Assembly (NCBI GenBank): GCA_022717655.1
Contig: JAIIAN010000085.1
Coordinates: 1-12,059, forward strand
Source of the DNA: Bacillota bacterium
GTDB taxonomy: Bacteria; Bacillota; Clostridia; Lachnospirales; Lachnospiraceae
DNA: 12,059 nucleotides
Direction: 5' to 3'
Below the pieces are notes generated by a model. The model ran no database searches. It saw only the letters and a program-made list of their open reading frames with translations, and was not told the origin of the DNA. Within the stretch, counting starts at the first letter, position 1. Every line of letters starts with the position of its first letter. Position numbers and translations under genes: made by a program. Shown piece after piece: positions 6,359 to 12,059 of the stretch.

Positions 6359-6916
6359 GTGCGTATGATAGAGGACATTTTAAAGTACAACAAGGAGTTT
6401 GTGGAGAAAAAAGCGTATGAGCCTTATCTGACAAGTAAATATCCAGATAAGAAACTGGCGATTTTGACCTGTATGGATACCAGATTAACAGAATTACTGC
6501 CAGCGGCACTTGGCATTAAAAATGGAGATGCTAAGATTATCAAAAATGCCGGCGGGGTAATTACGCATCCTTACGGAAGTGTAATGAGAAGTCTGTTAGT
6601 TGGAATTTTGGAACTTGGTGTGGAAGAAATTATGGTAATTGGCCATACGGATTGTGGTGTACAGGGAATGGATGGACATCACATGTTAGAAGAACTCGTG
6701 GAAAGAGGAATTTCACAGGAACACATTGATGTAATTAAGAGTACCGGAACAGACCTGGAAAAATGGTTAGGTGGATTTGAGAGCGTAGAACAGTCCGTAA
6801 AAGATACGGTGTATGCATTAAAACATCATCCATTGATGCCGGCAGGAATTAAAATTACCGGATTTATTATGGATTCGATAACTGGAGGTCTTGAAGCGGT
6901 AGAAGAAAAGAAATAG
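6359..6916 (+). CDS. Beta-class carbonic anhydrase
   Basis: The enzyme interconverts CO2 and bicarbonate in the cytoplasm, supplying bicarbonate to carboxylases and buffering pH. Numbered from the ATG at 6365, the zinc ligands are Cys36 (in LTCMDTR, with the catalytic Asp38-Arg40 dyad), His94 and Cys97 (in VIGHTDCG). NAGG at 61-64 is also conserved. At about 185 residues it is a typical short prokaryotic beta enzyme and appears complete. Two starts are possible: GTG 6359, 7 bases after GGAAAGGA (6344-6351), and ATG 6365, 13 bases after it. I prefer GTG 6359 on spacing, though it adds only two residues. It has its own promoter and a terminator at 6943-6995, so it is monocistronic and probably unrelated to the broken sugar locus upstream. 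Confidence 0.93.
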   Translation: MRMIEDILKYNKEFVEKKAYEPYLTSKYPDKKLAILTCMDTRLTELLPAALGIKNGDAKIIKNAGGVITHPYGSVMRSLLVGILELGVEEIMVIGHTDCGVQGMDGHHMLEELVERGISQEHIDVIKSTGTDLEKWLGGFESVEQSVKDTVYALKHHPLMPAGIKITGFIMDSITGGLEAVEEKK

Positions 6917-6942
6917 GAATCAAAAATAAGAAGAATTAAAAG

Positions 6943-6995
6943 CAAGAAAAAAATCCTTGAGCAGATATGTCGTCTGCCCGAGGATTTTTTTCTTG
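6943..6995. terminator. Bidirectional terminator between convergent genes
   Basis: A long hairpin pairs AAGAAAAAAATCCTTG on the left with CGAGGATTTTTTTCTT on the right (about 6944-6959 with 6979-6994), with an inner GCAGA/TCTGC stem and one mismatch. It has A-rich and T-rich flanks on the two sides and lies between the carbonic anhydrase gene and the convergent minus-strand gene, so it can serve both. Confidence 0.8.
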
Positions 6996-7009
6996 TATTT
7001 CGTTTATTC

Positions 7010-7534
7010 TTAAACTTCAACAATATGTCCGGTTTCTTTATTGTAACGGCAGTATTTTCCATTCTCGGAAATAAATGGCTGATAAGTATTAGAACGAATG
7101 TCTTTTACATAAACGATTCCGGTTGCAATCATCTGTACAAGAGAAAAACGTTCATTTAAAGAAGAAATCCATTCATAGATTTTCTTCTTTGAAGATTCGG
7201 CCATAACCAGATTGTATTCTCCGTCTTTGCATGGTTCGAGTGAAAAATAGATTTTTTCTGCTTTTGCAGGGTCTGCGAATACCTGACTTTCAATATAGGA
7301 AGAAAAATGTTTTTTTACAAAAGTATGGAAACTTTTTTTGGTATAGATTTCTCCACTGACTTCGTCTTTGATTTTGTCTCCGCGTTCAATACGCACACGG
7401 ATTAATTTGAGTACTTCAATGCTCCAGTTGATAAAAGAAATACTGCTGTATTCCATGCTTTCTAAGAGCTGGCTGATGAGTTTCTCAGATAAGACATCGG
7501 AATGAATTGCTTCTTCATAAAGTTCATGATTCAT
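7010..7534 (-). CDS. Hypothetical protein, 174 residues
   Basis: I do not recognise this protein. It is soluble, with no signal peptide or membrane helix. It begins MNHELYEEAIHSDVLSEKL, with a mostly helical first half (to about residue 105), and ends with a beta-rich segment including GIVYVKDIRSNTYQPF and GKYCRYNKETGHIVEV that could be a small strand-turn-strand module. The start at ATG 7532-7534 (complement) is chosen for its purine-rich RBS, AAAGGGGG (complement of 7543-7550), at 8-base spacing. A longer reading to 7603 would run through the predicted promoter. It has its own near-consensus promoter (7575-7603), a terminator at 6943-6995, and is divergent from the YdjM-type gene. Coding quality looks normal, so I take it as a genuine gene of unknown function. 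Confidence 0.8.
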   Translation of the reverse strand: MNHELYEEAIHSDVLSEKLISQLLESMEYSSISFINWSIEVLKLIRVRIERGDKIKDEVSGEIYTKKSFHTFVKKHFSSYIESQVFADPAKAEKIYFSLEPCKDGEYNLVMAESSKKKIYEWISSLNERFSLVQMIATGIVYVKDIRSNTYQPFISENGKYCRYNKETGHIVEV

Positions 7535-7574
7535 TGTAAAATCCCCCTTTGGATTATCCATTGTAATATGTTTT

Positions 7575-7603
7575 ATTATAAGTCCAGAAGGGCATAAATG
7601 CAA
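7575..7603 (-). promoter_or_regulatory. Promoter of the minus-strand hypothetical gene
   Basis: Read on the minus strand, TTGCAT (complement of 7598-7603) and TATAAT (complement of 7575-7580) are 17 bases apart. Transcription would start near 7568, leaving a leader of about 34 bases before the ATG. Confidence 0.65.
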
Positions 7604-7632
7604 GAAAAACAGCGAAATTTAGGCGGAATTGC

Positions 7633-7661
7633 TTGCCAGCTTTTGCGTGGTAGAGTATAAT
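7633..7661 (+). promoter_or_regulatory. Promoter of the YdjM-type membrane protein gene
   Basis: TTGCCA (7633-7638) and TATAAT (7656-7661) are exactly 17 bases apart, giving a near-consensus sigma-A promoter. It is back-to-back with the minus-strand promoter, whose -35 lies 30 bases away, so the two could influence each other. No LexA-type box of the Firmicute form (GAAC-N4-GTTC) is seen, although YdjM of E. coli is LexA-controlled. Confidence 0.7.
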
Positions 7662-7671
7662 AAAACGGCTG

Positions 7672-7722
7672 TGATTCAGGTGGTCTCGGAATCATAAGAG
7701 AGACTTCAAGAATACAGATTCT
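7672..7722 (+). promoter_or_regulatory. Structured leader with interleaved pairings
   Basis: The roughly 75-base leader holds three short complementary pairs: TGATTC (7672-7677) with GAATCA (7689-7694), GTCTC (7683-7687) with GAGAC (7700-7704), and AGAAT (7709-7713) with ATTCT (7718-7722). The first two interleave, so they are mutually exclusive or form a pseudoknot. The RBS AAAGGAG (7726-7732) follows. It matches no riboswitch I know and may be chance. Confidence 0.25.
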
Positions 7723-7744
7723 AGGAAAGGAGAACGGAAAAGAG

Positions 7745-8377
7745 ATGACAGGAAAAACGCATTTGGCAGTGGGAACTGCTGCAGCACTGTGTGTAACACA
7801 ACCCCCTCATTTAAAAGACTGGGTGTTATGCATCGGAGCAGCAGTGGTTGGTTCTGTAATCAGTGATGTGGATGTCAGTACGTCAGACTCAAGGGAAGCG
7901 CTTAATAAAATTACTGTAGTTTCCTGTCTGGCATTTGTAATTGTAGTAATACTGGAATGTATCTTTCATCTGGGAATTTTTAAAAACTTCAACAAAGAAA
8001 GCAGTTTGTTTCGGTTTGTCATAGGATTTGTGATAATGCTTATCGTGTGTACTTTTGGAAAAAACCAGCCGCACCGCTCTTTTATGCATTCGATTTTAGG
8101 ACTGCTGATTTTAAGTGGAATTGTGGCATTTATGTATCCGGAAGTAGAACTTTATTTTGCAGTTGCAATGCTTTCACATATCCTGATTGATTTGCTCAAT
8201 AAACGAAAAGTACGTCTGCTTTATCCATGGGGAAAAGGGTTCTGCTTAAGACTCTGCACAGCGGATGGAATTGCAAACACAATGCTGTTATGGATTGGTT
8301 CGGCAGTGGCAGTCATTGTTTCTTTTTGGCTGGTGATTTCAAAATATGCACCGGAATTATTAAGAATGTTGAAATGA
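7745..8377 (+). CDS. YdjM-type (PF04307) membrane-bound metal-dependent hydrolase
   Basis: The 210-residue integral membrane protein starts MTGKTHLAVGTAAAL, the standard opening of the YdjM/DUF457 family. Its conserved polar sites match the family: His6, the SDVDVSTS loop after the first helix pair, QPHRSFMHS in the middle, SHILIDLLN, and the YPWGK motif in the last third, all thought to form a metal site at the membrane. About five or six hydrophobic segments are visible, including a long one at about residues 55-80 and the C-terminal one. The physiological substrate of the family is not established; a phosphatidic-acid-phosphatase-like role has been suggested only by resemblance. The RBS AAAGGAG (7726-7732) is 12 bases from the ATG, which is somewhat long. 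The gene is complete and has its own promoter. No terminator is apparent before the permease promoter. Confidence 0.85.
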   Translation: MTGKTHLAVGTAAALCVTQPPHLKDWVLCIGAAVVGSVISDVDVSTSDSREALNKITVVSCLAFVIVVILECIFHLGIFKNFNKESSLFRFVIGFVIMLIVCTFGKNQPHRSFMHSILGLLILSGIVAFMYPEVELYFAVAMLSHILIDLLNKRKVRLLYPWGKGFCLRLCTADGIANTMLLWIGSAVAVIVSFWLVISKYAPELLRMLK

Positions 8378-8408
8378 CAGAAATTAAGCTCGAATTAACT
8401 GTTTTATA

Positions 8409-8438
8409 TTGACGCAGAGACGGATTTCCCTGTATTAT
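8409..8438 (+). promoter_or_regulatory. Promoter of the purine permease gene
   Basis: TTGACG (8409-8414) and TATTAT (8433-8438) are 18 bases apart. Transcription would begin near 8445, giving a leader of about 60 bases. That is too short to hold a purine riboswitch aptamer plus an expression platform. Confidence 0.65.
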
Positions 8439-8471
8439 ATAAGAAGTGGGAAAAGAAAATTAAACCAAAAG

Positions 8472-8503
8472 AAAGGAGAGCGTGCTTAAAAAAGCAAACA
8501 ATT
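8472..8503 (+). promoter_or_regulatory. Displaced ribosome binding site with spacer hairpin and tiny overlapping ORF
   Basis: The only good Shine-Dalgarno, AAAGGAG (8472-8478), lies 25 bases from the permease ATG (8504), far beyond the usual 5-10. In between, TGCTT and AAGCA (8483-8496) form a perfect 5-bp hairpin with an AAAA loop that would shorten the effective distance to about 11. A GTG at 8482 could also start a 13-codon ORF ending at 8521-8523, overlapping the permease start and allowing translational coupling. Either would be unusual. Confidence 0.4.
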
Positions 8504-9868
8504 ATGTTAGAAAAAAAATTTAAACTCAAAGAACACAATACCACAGTGAAAACAGAGGTAATTGCAGGTATTACAACCTTTATGACAATGGCGTATATCC
8601 TTGCGGTCAACCCGAGTGTGTTGAGTGCTGCTGGCATGGATGCAACAGCAGTTCTTCTTGCAACATGTCTTGCTTCGTTTATTGGAACAATCTGTATGGC
8701 ATTGTATGCAAATCTTCCATTTGCACTGTCTGCCGGAATGGGCTTAAATGCTTATATGGCATATACCGTAGTCGGTGTAATGGGCTACGAATGGCAGGTT
8801 GCACTGCTTGCGGTATTTGTAGAGGGACTTATTTTTATTGTACTTTCCCTTACGAATGTACGAGAAGCAATTTTTGATGCAATTCCGTTAAATTTAAAGA
8901 AAGGTGTTTCTGTTGGTATCGGTATTTTTATTGCATTTATCGGACTTCAGAACGCAAAGCTGGTTGTATTAAACCAGTCTACACTTGTAACAATTACAAA
9001 TTTTAAAGAAAACTTCCACTCTGCCGGAATCTGCTCAATTCTTGCAGTAGTTGGTCTGTTTATTACAGTTGTACTTTATATCAAAAATGTAAAAGGTGCA
9101 ATCTTAGTTGGAATTTTATCTACCTGGATTCTTGGAATGATTTGTCAGGTCGTTGGAATCTATGTTCCGGATGCAGAACTTGGATACTATACTTTATTCC
9201 CAAGTTTTGCAATGACAGATTTTTCGAAACTGGGTGAAACTTTTGGACAGTGCTTTAATGTGGATTTTGATAAAGTAGGAATTGTAAACTTTATTATCGT
9301 AATATTTTCTTTCTTGTTCGTTGACTTATTTGATACACTGGGAACTTTAATCGGTGTCAGCACAAAGGCTGGTATGCTGGATAAAAACGGAAAACTGCCT
9401 GGAATCAAACAGGCACTGATGTCTGATGCGATTGCAACAGCGGCAGGTGCAGTTCTTGGAACTTCTACGACAACTACGTTCGTAGAATCTTCAGCAGGTG
9501 TTGCAGCAGGTGGAAGAACGGGTTTGACAGCAGTGGTAACAGGATTTTTATTCTTGATTTCCATGCTGTTTGCACCAATTTTTACAGCAATTCCATCTTT
9601 TGCAACTGCTCCGGCACTGATTATGGTTGGATTCTTAATGTTTGGTGCAATTACTGATATCAAATTTACAGATGATAACATGACAGAGGCTGTTCCTGCT
9701 TATCTGTGTATTATTGCAATGCCACTATTCTATAGTATTTCAGAGGGGATTTCTATTGGAATTATTTCTTATGTGGTATTAAATGCAGTTTGCGGAAAAG
9801 CAAAGAAAGTGAAACCGCTGATGTATGTACTTGCAGTCTTGTTTGTGCTGAAATATGTATTATTATAG
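8504..9868 (+). CDS. NCS2 family purine permease (AzgA-type, guanine/hypoxanthine)
   Basis: The 454-residue membrane transporter belongs to the AzgA branch of the NCS2 (nucleobase-ascorbate) family, which imports hypoxanthine, guanine or adenine by proton symport. Diagnostic segments are AGITTFMTMAYILAVNPSVLSAAGMD near the N-terminus, PFALSAGMGLNAYMAYTVV, KKGVSVGIGIFIAFIGLQNAKLV, the DLFDTLGTLIGVS loop in the second half, and the substrate-region TTTTFVESSAGVAAGGRTGLTAVVTG. Around twelve to fourteen hydrophobic segments are visible and the length is normal (430-470). It is apparently complete. I find no purine riboswitch or PurR box upstream. Translation initiation looks special because the SD is 25 bases from the ATG. 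Specificity between purine bases cannot be decided by reading. The gene is followed by a strong terminator and is probably monocistronic. Confidence 0.93.
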   Translation: MLEKKFKLKEHNTTVKTEVIAGITTFMTMAYILAVNPSVLSAAGMDATAVLLATCLASFIGTICMALYANLPFALSAGMGLNAYMAYTVVGVMGYEWQVALLAVFVEGLIFIVLSLTNVREAIFDAIPLNLKKGVSVGIGIFIAFIGLQNAKLVVLNQSTLVTITNFKENFHSAGICSILAVVGLFITVVLYIKNVKGAILVGILSTWILGMICQVVGIYVPDAELGYYTLFPSFAMTDFSKLGETFGQCFNVDFDKVGIVNFIIVIFSFLFVDLFDTLGTLIGVSTKAGMLDKNGKLPGIKQALMSDAIATAAGAVLGTSTTTTFVESSAGVAAGGRTGLTAVVTGFLFLISMLFAPIFTAIPSFATAPALIMVGFLMFGAITDIKFTDDNMTEAVPAYLCIIAMPLFYSISEGISIGIISYVVLNAVCGKAKKVKPLMYVLAVLFVLKYVLL

Positions 9869-9923
9869 GAAGTAAGAATAGAATTTTCAATAAGTAATTA
9901 GTTAAAAAAAGATAAGAAAGAAT

Positions 9924-9969
9924 AAAAAACGTCTTTTTTCTGGGGAAAAACAGAAAAATGGCGTTTTTT
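9924..9969 (+). terminator. Long Rho-independent terminator after the permease
   Basis: AAAAAACGTC with TTTTTTCTG (9924-9942) pairs with CAGAAAAAT and GGCGTTTTTT (9951-9969). It gives a roughly 19-bp stem with one mismatch and one wobble around an 8-base loop, ending in a T8 run. It isolates the permease from the regulator's promoter 15 bases downstream. Confidence 0.8.
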
Positions 9970-9983
9970 TTGCAAAAAAGTTC

Positions 9984-10018
9984 TTGACTGCTAATGATTG
10001 TTAGTATACACTAACAAT
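9984..10018 (+). promoter_or_regulatory. Promoter with Fur-type palindromic operator
   Basis: TTGACT (9984-9989) and TACACT (10007-10012) are 17 bases apart. ATTGTTAGT (9997-10005) and ACTAACAAT (10010-10018) form a perfect 9-4-9 palindrome that covers the -10 region. A further half-site-like CTAATGATT lies just upstream at 9991-9999. An AT-rich palindrome overlapping the promoter of a Fur-family gene fits autorepression by its own product. It does not match the classic Fur, PerR or Zur consensus well. Confidence 0.7.
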
Positions 10019-10050
10019 GAAAGAAGTTTGAACAGGCAGGAGGGATAGGA

Positions 10051-10509
10051 ATGTCTGGTGAGGCACAGATAATAGAAGAATCAGAAAATTTTATTTTGTA
10101 TCAGTATACCCAAATGCAGAAAAATAGAATTGTGCGTAAATTTAAGGCAAAGGGTGGACGGATGACCAGACAAAGAGAGCTGGTGCTGGATATTATCCTT
10201 GAAGGAGACTGTTCCTGCTGCAAAGAGATTTATTACCGTGCCACGCAGAAAGACCCAGAGATAGGAGTGGCTACCGTATATCGTATGGTGAATAAACTTG
10301 AAGAAATGGGTGTCATAAGCAGAAAAAATATGTATAAAATTGAAAATCAGACAAAGAGATGTTCCCAGAAAGGAAGCTGTATGGTTGAACTGGAAGATAA
10401 CAGTGTTTACAAGCTGACTTCAAAAAAGTGGAAAAAGGTGATGGAGGCTGGTTTAGAAGCTTGTGGCTATGCAAAAAAAGGTCAGCATGTAAAAAAAATC
10501 ATCATATAA
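10051..10509 (+). CDS. Fur-family-like metal-dependent transcriptional regulator, atypical C-terminus
   Basis: The 152-residue protein has a Fur-type winged helix at about residues 36-92: RMTRQRELVLDIIL, then KEIYYRATQKDPEIGVATVYRMVNKLEEMGVI, which carries the recognition helix ATVYRMVNKL. ATG 10051 follows AGGAGGG (10039-10045). The C-terminal half is unusual. The canonical HHDH histidine motif and the paired CxxC structural zinc sites of Fur/Zur/PerR are absent, and the dimerisation domain is shortened to residues 95-152. Instead there is a cysteine cluster, Cys54, Cys56 and Cys57, at the position where Fur has its first metal-ligand histidine, plus Cys103, Cys110 and Cys138. This suggests thiolate-based sensing of a soft metal or redox state. 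It likely represses itself through the palindrome at its promoter and probably also the two downstream genes. Function as a repressor is inferred. Confidence 0.82.
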   Translation: MSGEAQIIEESENFILYQYTQMQKNRIVRKFKAKGGRMTRQRELVLDIILEGDCSCCKEIYYRATQKDPEIGVATVYRMVNKLEEMGVISRKNMYKIENQTKRCSQKGSCMVELEDNSVYKLTSKKWKKVMEAGLEACGYAKKGQHVKKIII

Positions 10510-10545
10510 AGTTTACAGAGACCGCCTATGATTTTAAATAAAAGT

Positions 10546-10604
10546 GATAAAAATTCTCATTAACAAGGAAAATGCTGGAAAAATAAAAAAAGTTGTTGTA
10601 TAAT
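10546..10604 (+). promoter_or_regulatory. Possible second promoter and Fur-box-like site before the acidic protein gene
   Basis: A perfect TATAAT lies at 10599-10604, 40 bases before the next ATG, but its -35 (TGGAAA at 10576-10581) is weak, as for an activated or weak promoter. GATAAAAATTCTCATTAAC at 10546-10564 agrees with the classic 19-base Fur box at 14 positions by my count. It also shares CATTAAC with the regulator's own operator half-sites. AT-rich DNA gives such matches by chance, so this is tentative. Confidence 0.4.
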
Positions 10605-10643
10605 GCCATTTAAACAAAAAATACGAAATAGCAGGAGGAATAC

Positions 10644-10988
10644 ATGATGTTAAATTGTTTAAAAAATATTGATTGGAAAAAAACTGGAATTTTTGCAGCT
10701 GGTGTAGCATTTGGAACAGCAGGAATTAAAGCATTATCCAGCGATGATGCGAAAAACGTATATACACAGGGCACTGCTCTTGTTTTAAGAGCAAAAGACT
10801 GCGTTATGAAAGTCGTAACAACGGTTCAGGAAAATGCGGAAGACATCTATGAAGCAGCTAAAAATGTAAATGAAGAAAGAGCAGCCAAAAAAGAAGAGGC
10901 TGAATTTGAAGATGCAGAAGAAGCAGAAACAGAAGCAGCAGAAGCTGTTGAAGAATTCAAAGAAGTAGAAGCAGAAACAGAAGAATAA
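10644..10988 (+). CDS. DUF6110-like small protein with Gly-rich hydrophobic N-terminus and acidic tail
   Basis: The 114-residue protein has three parts. A short basic start (MMLNCLKNIDWKKTG) is followed by one hydrophobic segment with GxxxG-like spacing, IFAAGVAFGTAGIKAL (16-31). A helical middle (AKNVYTQGTALVLRAKDCVMKVVTTVQENAEDIYEAAK, 36-73) comes next, and the tail from 84 is composed almost wholly of Glu, Ala, Asp and Thr. I believe it belongs to DUF6110, found in Clostridia next to P-type ATPases; its function is not established. The layout matches mycobacterial PacL proteins (DUF1490), membrane-anchored metal-binding partners of the Ctp efflux ATPases. I infer that it sits in the membrane with the acidic tail in the cytoplasm collecting metal ions for the ATPase. 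ATG 10644 follows AGGAGG (10633-10638); ATG 10647 is also possible. Low-complexity GAAGCAGAA-type repeats fill the 3' end. Confidence 0.75.
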   Translation: MMLNCLKNIDWKKTGIFAAGVAFGTAGIKALSSDDAKNVYTQGTALVLRAKDCVMKVVTTVQENAEDIYEAAKNVNEERAAKKEEAEFEDAEEAETEAAEAVEEFKEVEAETEE

Positions 10989-11007
10989 TTTATTCACTTT
11001 AAATTGG

Positions 11008-11035
11008 TAAACACCTGCAGATTTCTGCAGGTGTT
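11008..11035 (+). terminator. Intra-operon hairpin (partial terminator) before the ATPase
   Basis: AAACACCTGCAG (11008-11019) and CTGCAGGTGTTT (11024-11035) form a perfect 12-bp stem with an ATTT tetraloop, followed by only a short T-run (TTTTGA). It lies between the stop of the acidic protein gene and the ATPase RBS. No promoter is evident after it. I infer partial termination or mRNA processing, giving more transcript for the small protein than for the ATPase. Confidence 0.65.
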
Positions 11036-11074
11036 TTGATATCTTTTCTATATAGATAAAGAGAGGACATGCAA

Positions 11075-12059
11075 ATGAAATTTCAAATGAAACATGAGAC
11101 AAAGGGCAGAATGCGTGTGCATCTTATGCAGAAACGAATGAGTTATGAGCAGGCTGATACTTTGTTATATTATTTACACCAGAATAAACAGGTTAGTTTT
11201 GTAAAAGTATATGAAAGAACGGCAGACGCTGCGATTTCTTATGTCGGAGACAGAGAGGAAGTCATTCAAGCATTACGTGCATTTTCTTATGAAAAAGCCG
11301 ATGTACCGCAGGAAGTCATTGCGAATTCCGGAAGAAAATTAAATGCAGATTATCAGGAAAAACTGATTACGAAAGTTGCGTGCAGATATATCGGAAAAGC
11401 AGTGATTCCATTTCCGGTGCGTGCCGTTTATACCACATTTAAATCTTTAAAATACATCTATGCAGGTGTTCGCAGTCTTTGCACCGGAAAACTCGAAGTT
11501 GCGGTATTGGATGCAACCGCAATCGGAGTTTCTGTCCTTCGTGATGATATTGCAACCGCAAGTTCTGTTATGTTCCTGCTTGGAATTGGTGAGTTATTAG
11601 AAGAGTGGACACACAAGAAATCCGTAGATGATTTGGCTCGTTCTTTATCCTTAAATGTAAAGAAAGTATGGATGAAGAAAGATGACCAGGAGATTCTGGT
11701 TTCTGCTTCTGATATTAAAGTCGGAGATGAAGTTGTAGTTCGCATGGGTAAAGTCATTCCATTTGATGGTGTGGTAACTGGCGGAGAGGCAATGGTAAAT
11801 CAGGCGTCTCTTACTGGAGAATCTGTACCGGTACGAAGAGTGGAACATAATTCTGTCTATGCAGGAACTGTAATCGAAGAGGGTGAACTCACAGTACGTG
11901 TCAAAGAAGTTGGTGGTTCCAGTCGTTTTGAAAAAATTGTTACCATGATTGAGGATTCTGAAAAATTAAAATCCGCATCAGAAAGCAAGGCAGAACATCT
12001 GGCAGACCGTCTAGTTCCATATACTTTAGGTGGAACAGCACTGACTTATCTTCTGACAC
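11075..12059 (+). CDS. P1B-type heavy-metal translocating ATPase, 3'-truncated by window edge
   Basis: The frame is open to the window end (328 codons; about 600-720 expected). Residues 1-65 form a ferredoxin-like domain (MKHETKGRMRVHL, then VSFVKVYERTADAAISYVGDREEVIQAL) resembling HMA domains but without the GMTCxxC metal motif, as in the HMA_2 type. A basic linker leads to the first membrane helices (about 100-175). The actuator domain contains DIKVGDEVVVRMGKVIPFDGVV and the dephosphorylation motif TGES at 247-250, and further helices begin near 315. The phosphorylation motif DKTGT and the membrane CPC/SPC motif that would reveal the metal lie outside the window. It should export a transition metal such as Zn, Mn, Fe or Cu. 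ATG 11075 is 7 bases after GAGAGGA (11061-11067); ATG 11069 is too close. The order regulator, acidic protein, ATPase suggests one metal-resistance unit. Confidence 0.9.
   Translation, partial: MKFQMKHETKGRMRVHLMQKRMSYEQADTLLYYLHQNKQVSFVKVYERTADAAISYVGDREEVIQALRAFSYEKADVPQEVIANSGRKLNADYQEKLITKVACRYIGKAVIPFPVRAVYTTFKSLKYIYAGVRSLCTGKLEVAVLDATAIGVSVLRDDIATASSVMFLLGIGELLEEWTHKKSVDDLARSLSLNVKKVWMKKDDQEILVSASDIKVGDEVVVRMGKVIPFDGVVTGGEAMVNQASLTGESVPVRRVEHNSVYAGTVIEEGELTVRVKEVGGSSRFEKIVTMIEDSEKLKSASESKAEHLADRLVPYTLGGTALTYLLT

Noticed and set aside
7535..7744. LexA operator before the YdjM-type gene
   Set aside because: No GAAC-N4-GTTC-type site is present.
8439..8503. Purine riboswitch before the NCS2 permease
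   Set aside because: The predicted leader is only about 60 bases and lacks the paired-loop core of the aptamer.
9187..9681. 164-residue minus-strand ORF
   Set aside because: It lies wholly inside the NCS2 permease gene and has low-complexity composition mirroring the permease codons; no RBS or promoter.
10900..10987. Tandem repeat or CRISPR-like array
   Set aside because: The GAAGCAGAA-type repetition is codon repetition encoding the Glu/Ala-rich tail, without spacers or regular period.
10785..11102. 105-residue minus-strand Phe/Cys-rich ORF
   Set aside because: It is the complement of the GAA/GCA-rich acidic tail of the small protein gene, which gives long open antisense frames by composition.

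Overview
The window looks like a chromosomal segment of a low-GC, Gram-positive gut-type Clostridia, most likely Lachnospiraceae. The grounds are AT-rich DNA with A- and G-rich coding strands, strong AAGGAGG-type ribosome binding sites, Rho-independent terminators after most genes, and family-level protein resemblance (NCS2 purine permease, YtcP/LplA-type sugar transporter pieces, a beta-carbonic anhydrase, a Fur-like regulator next to a DUF6110-type protein). No tRNA, rRNA, CRISPR array, insertion sequence or phage gene is visible.

Left part (1-3347). The 3' part of a diacylglycerol-kinase-family lipid kinase is followed by a scar in which the start of an unidentified gene is joined to a short internal piece of an enolase gene. 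An intact cytoplasmic parvulin-type peptidyl-prolyl isomerase comes next. Its promoter lies upstream of a strong terminator-like hairpin that abuts its ribosome binding site. An intact M20 amidohydrolase then ends at a strong, probably bidirectional terminator.

Middle part (3346-6280). This is the wreck of a carbohydrate-use locus. It holds the tail of a YesL/DUF624-like membrane protein on the minus strand, the 3' two-fifths or so of an ABC sugar permease, a solute-binding lipoprotein with an internal deletion and a frame change, a GH42 beta-galactosidase with a one-base frameshift and no second half, and the last part of a GH3-type C-terminal domain joined to it. Several gene starts and ends survive while middles are missing, so the decay ran mainly through deletions. 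No transposon remains.

Right part (6288-9969). Ordinary intact genes return, each with a recognisable promoter or terminator: a beta-carbonic anhydrase, a divergently placed unknown 174-residue protein on the minus strand, a YdjM-type membrane hydrolase, and an AzgA-type NCS2 purine permease with an unusual ribosome-binding region.

End (9984-12059). A compact metal-homeostasis module closes the window: a cysteine-rich Fur-like regulator with a 9-4-9 palindrome over its own promoter, a small protein with a glycine-rich hydrophobic N-terminus and a highly acidic tail (DUF6110-like), an intra-operon hairpin, and the first 328 codons of a P1B-type heavy-metal ATPase whose N-terminal domain lacks the usual CxxC. 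By layout it resembles the mycobacterial PacL (DUF1490)-Ctp ATPase pairs. It is the most promising candidate here for a little-described system.
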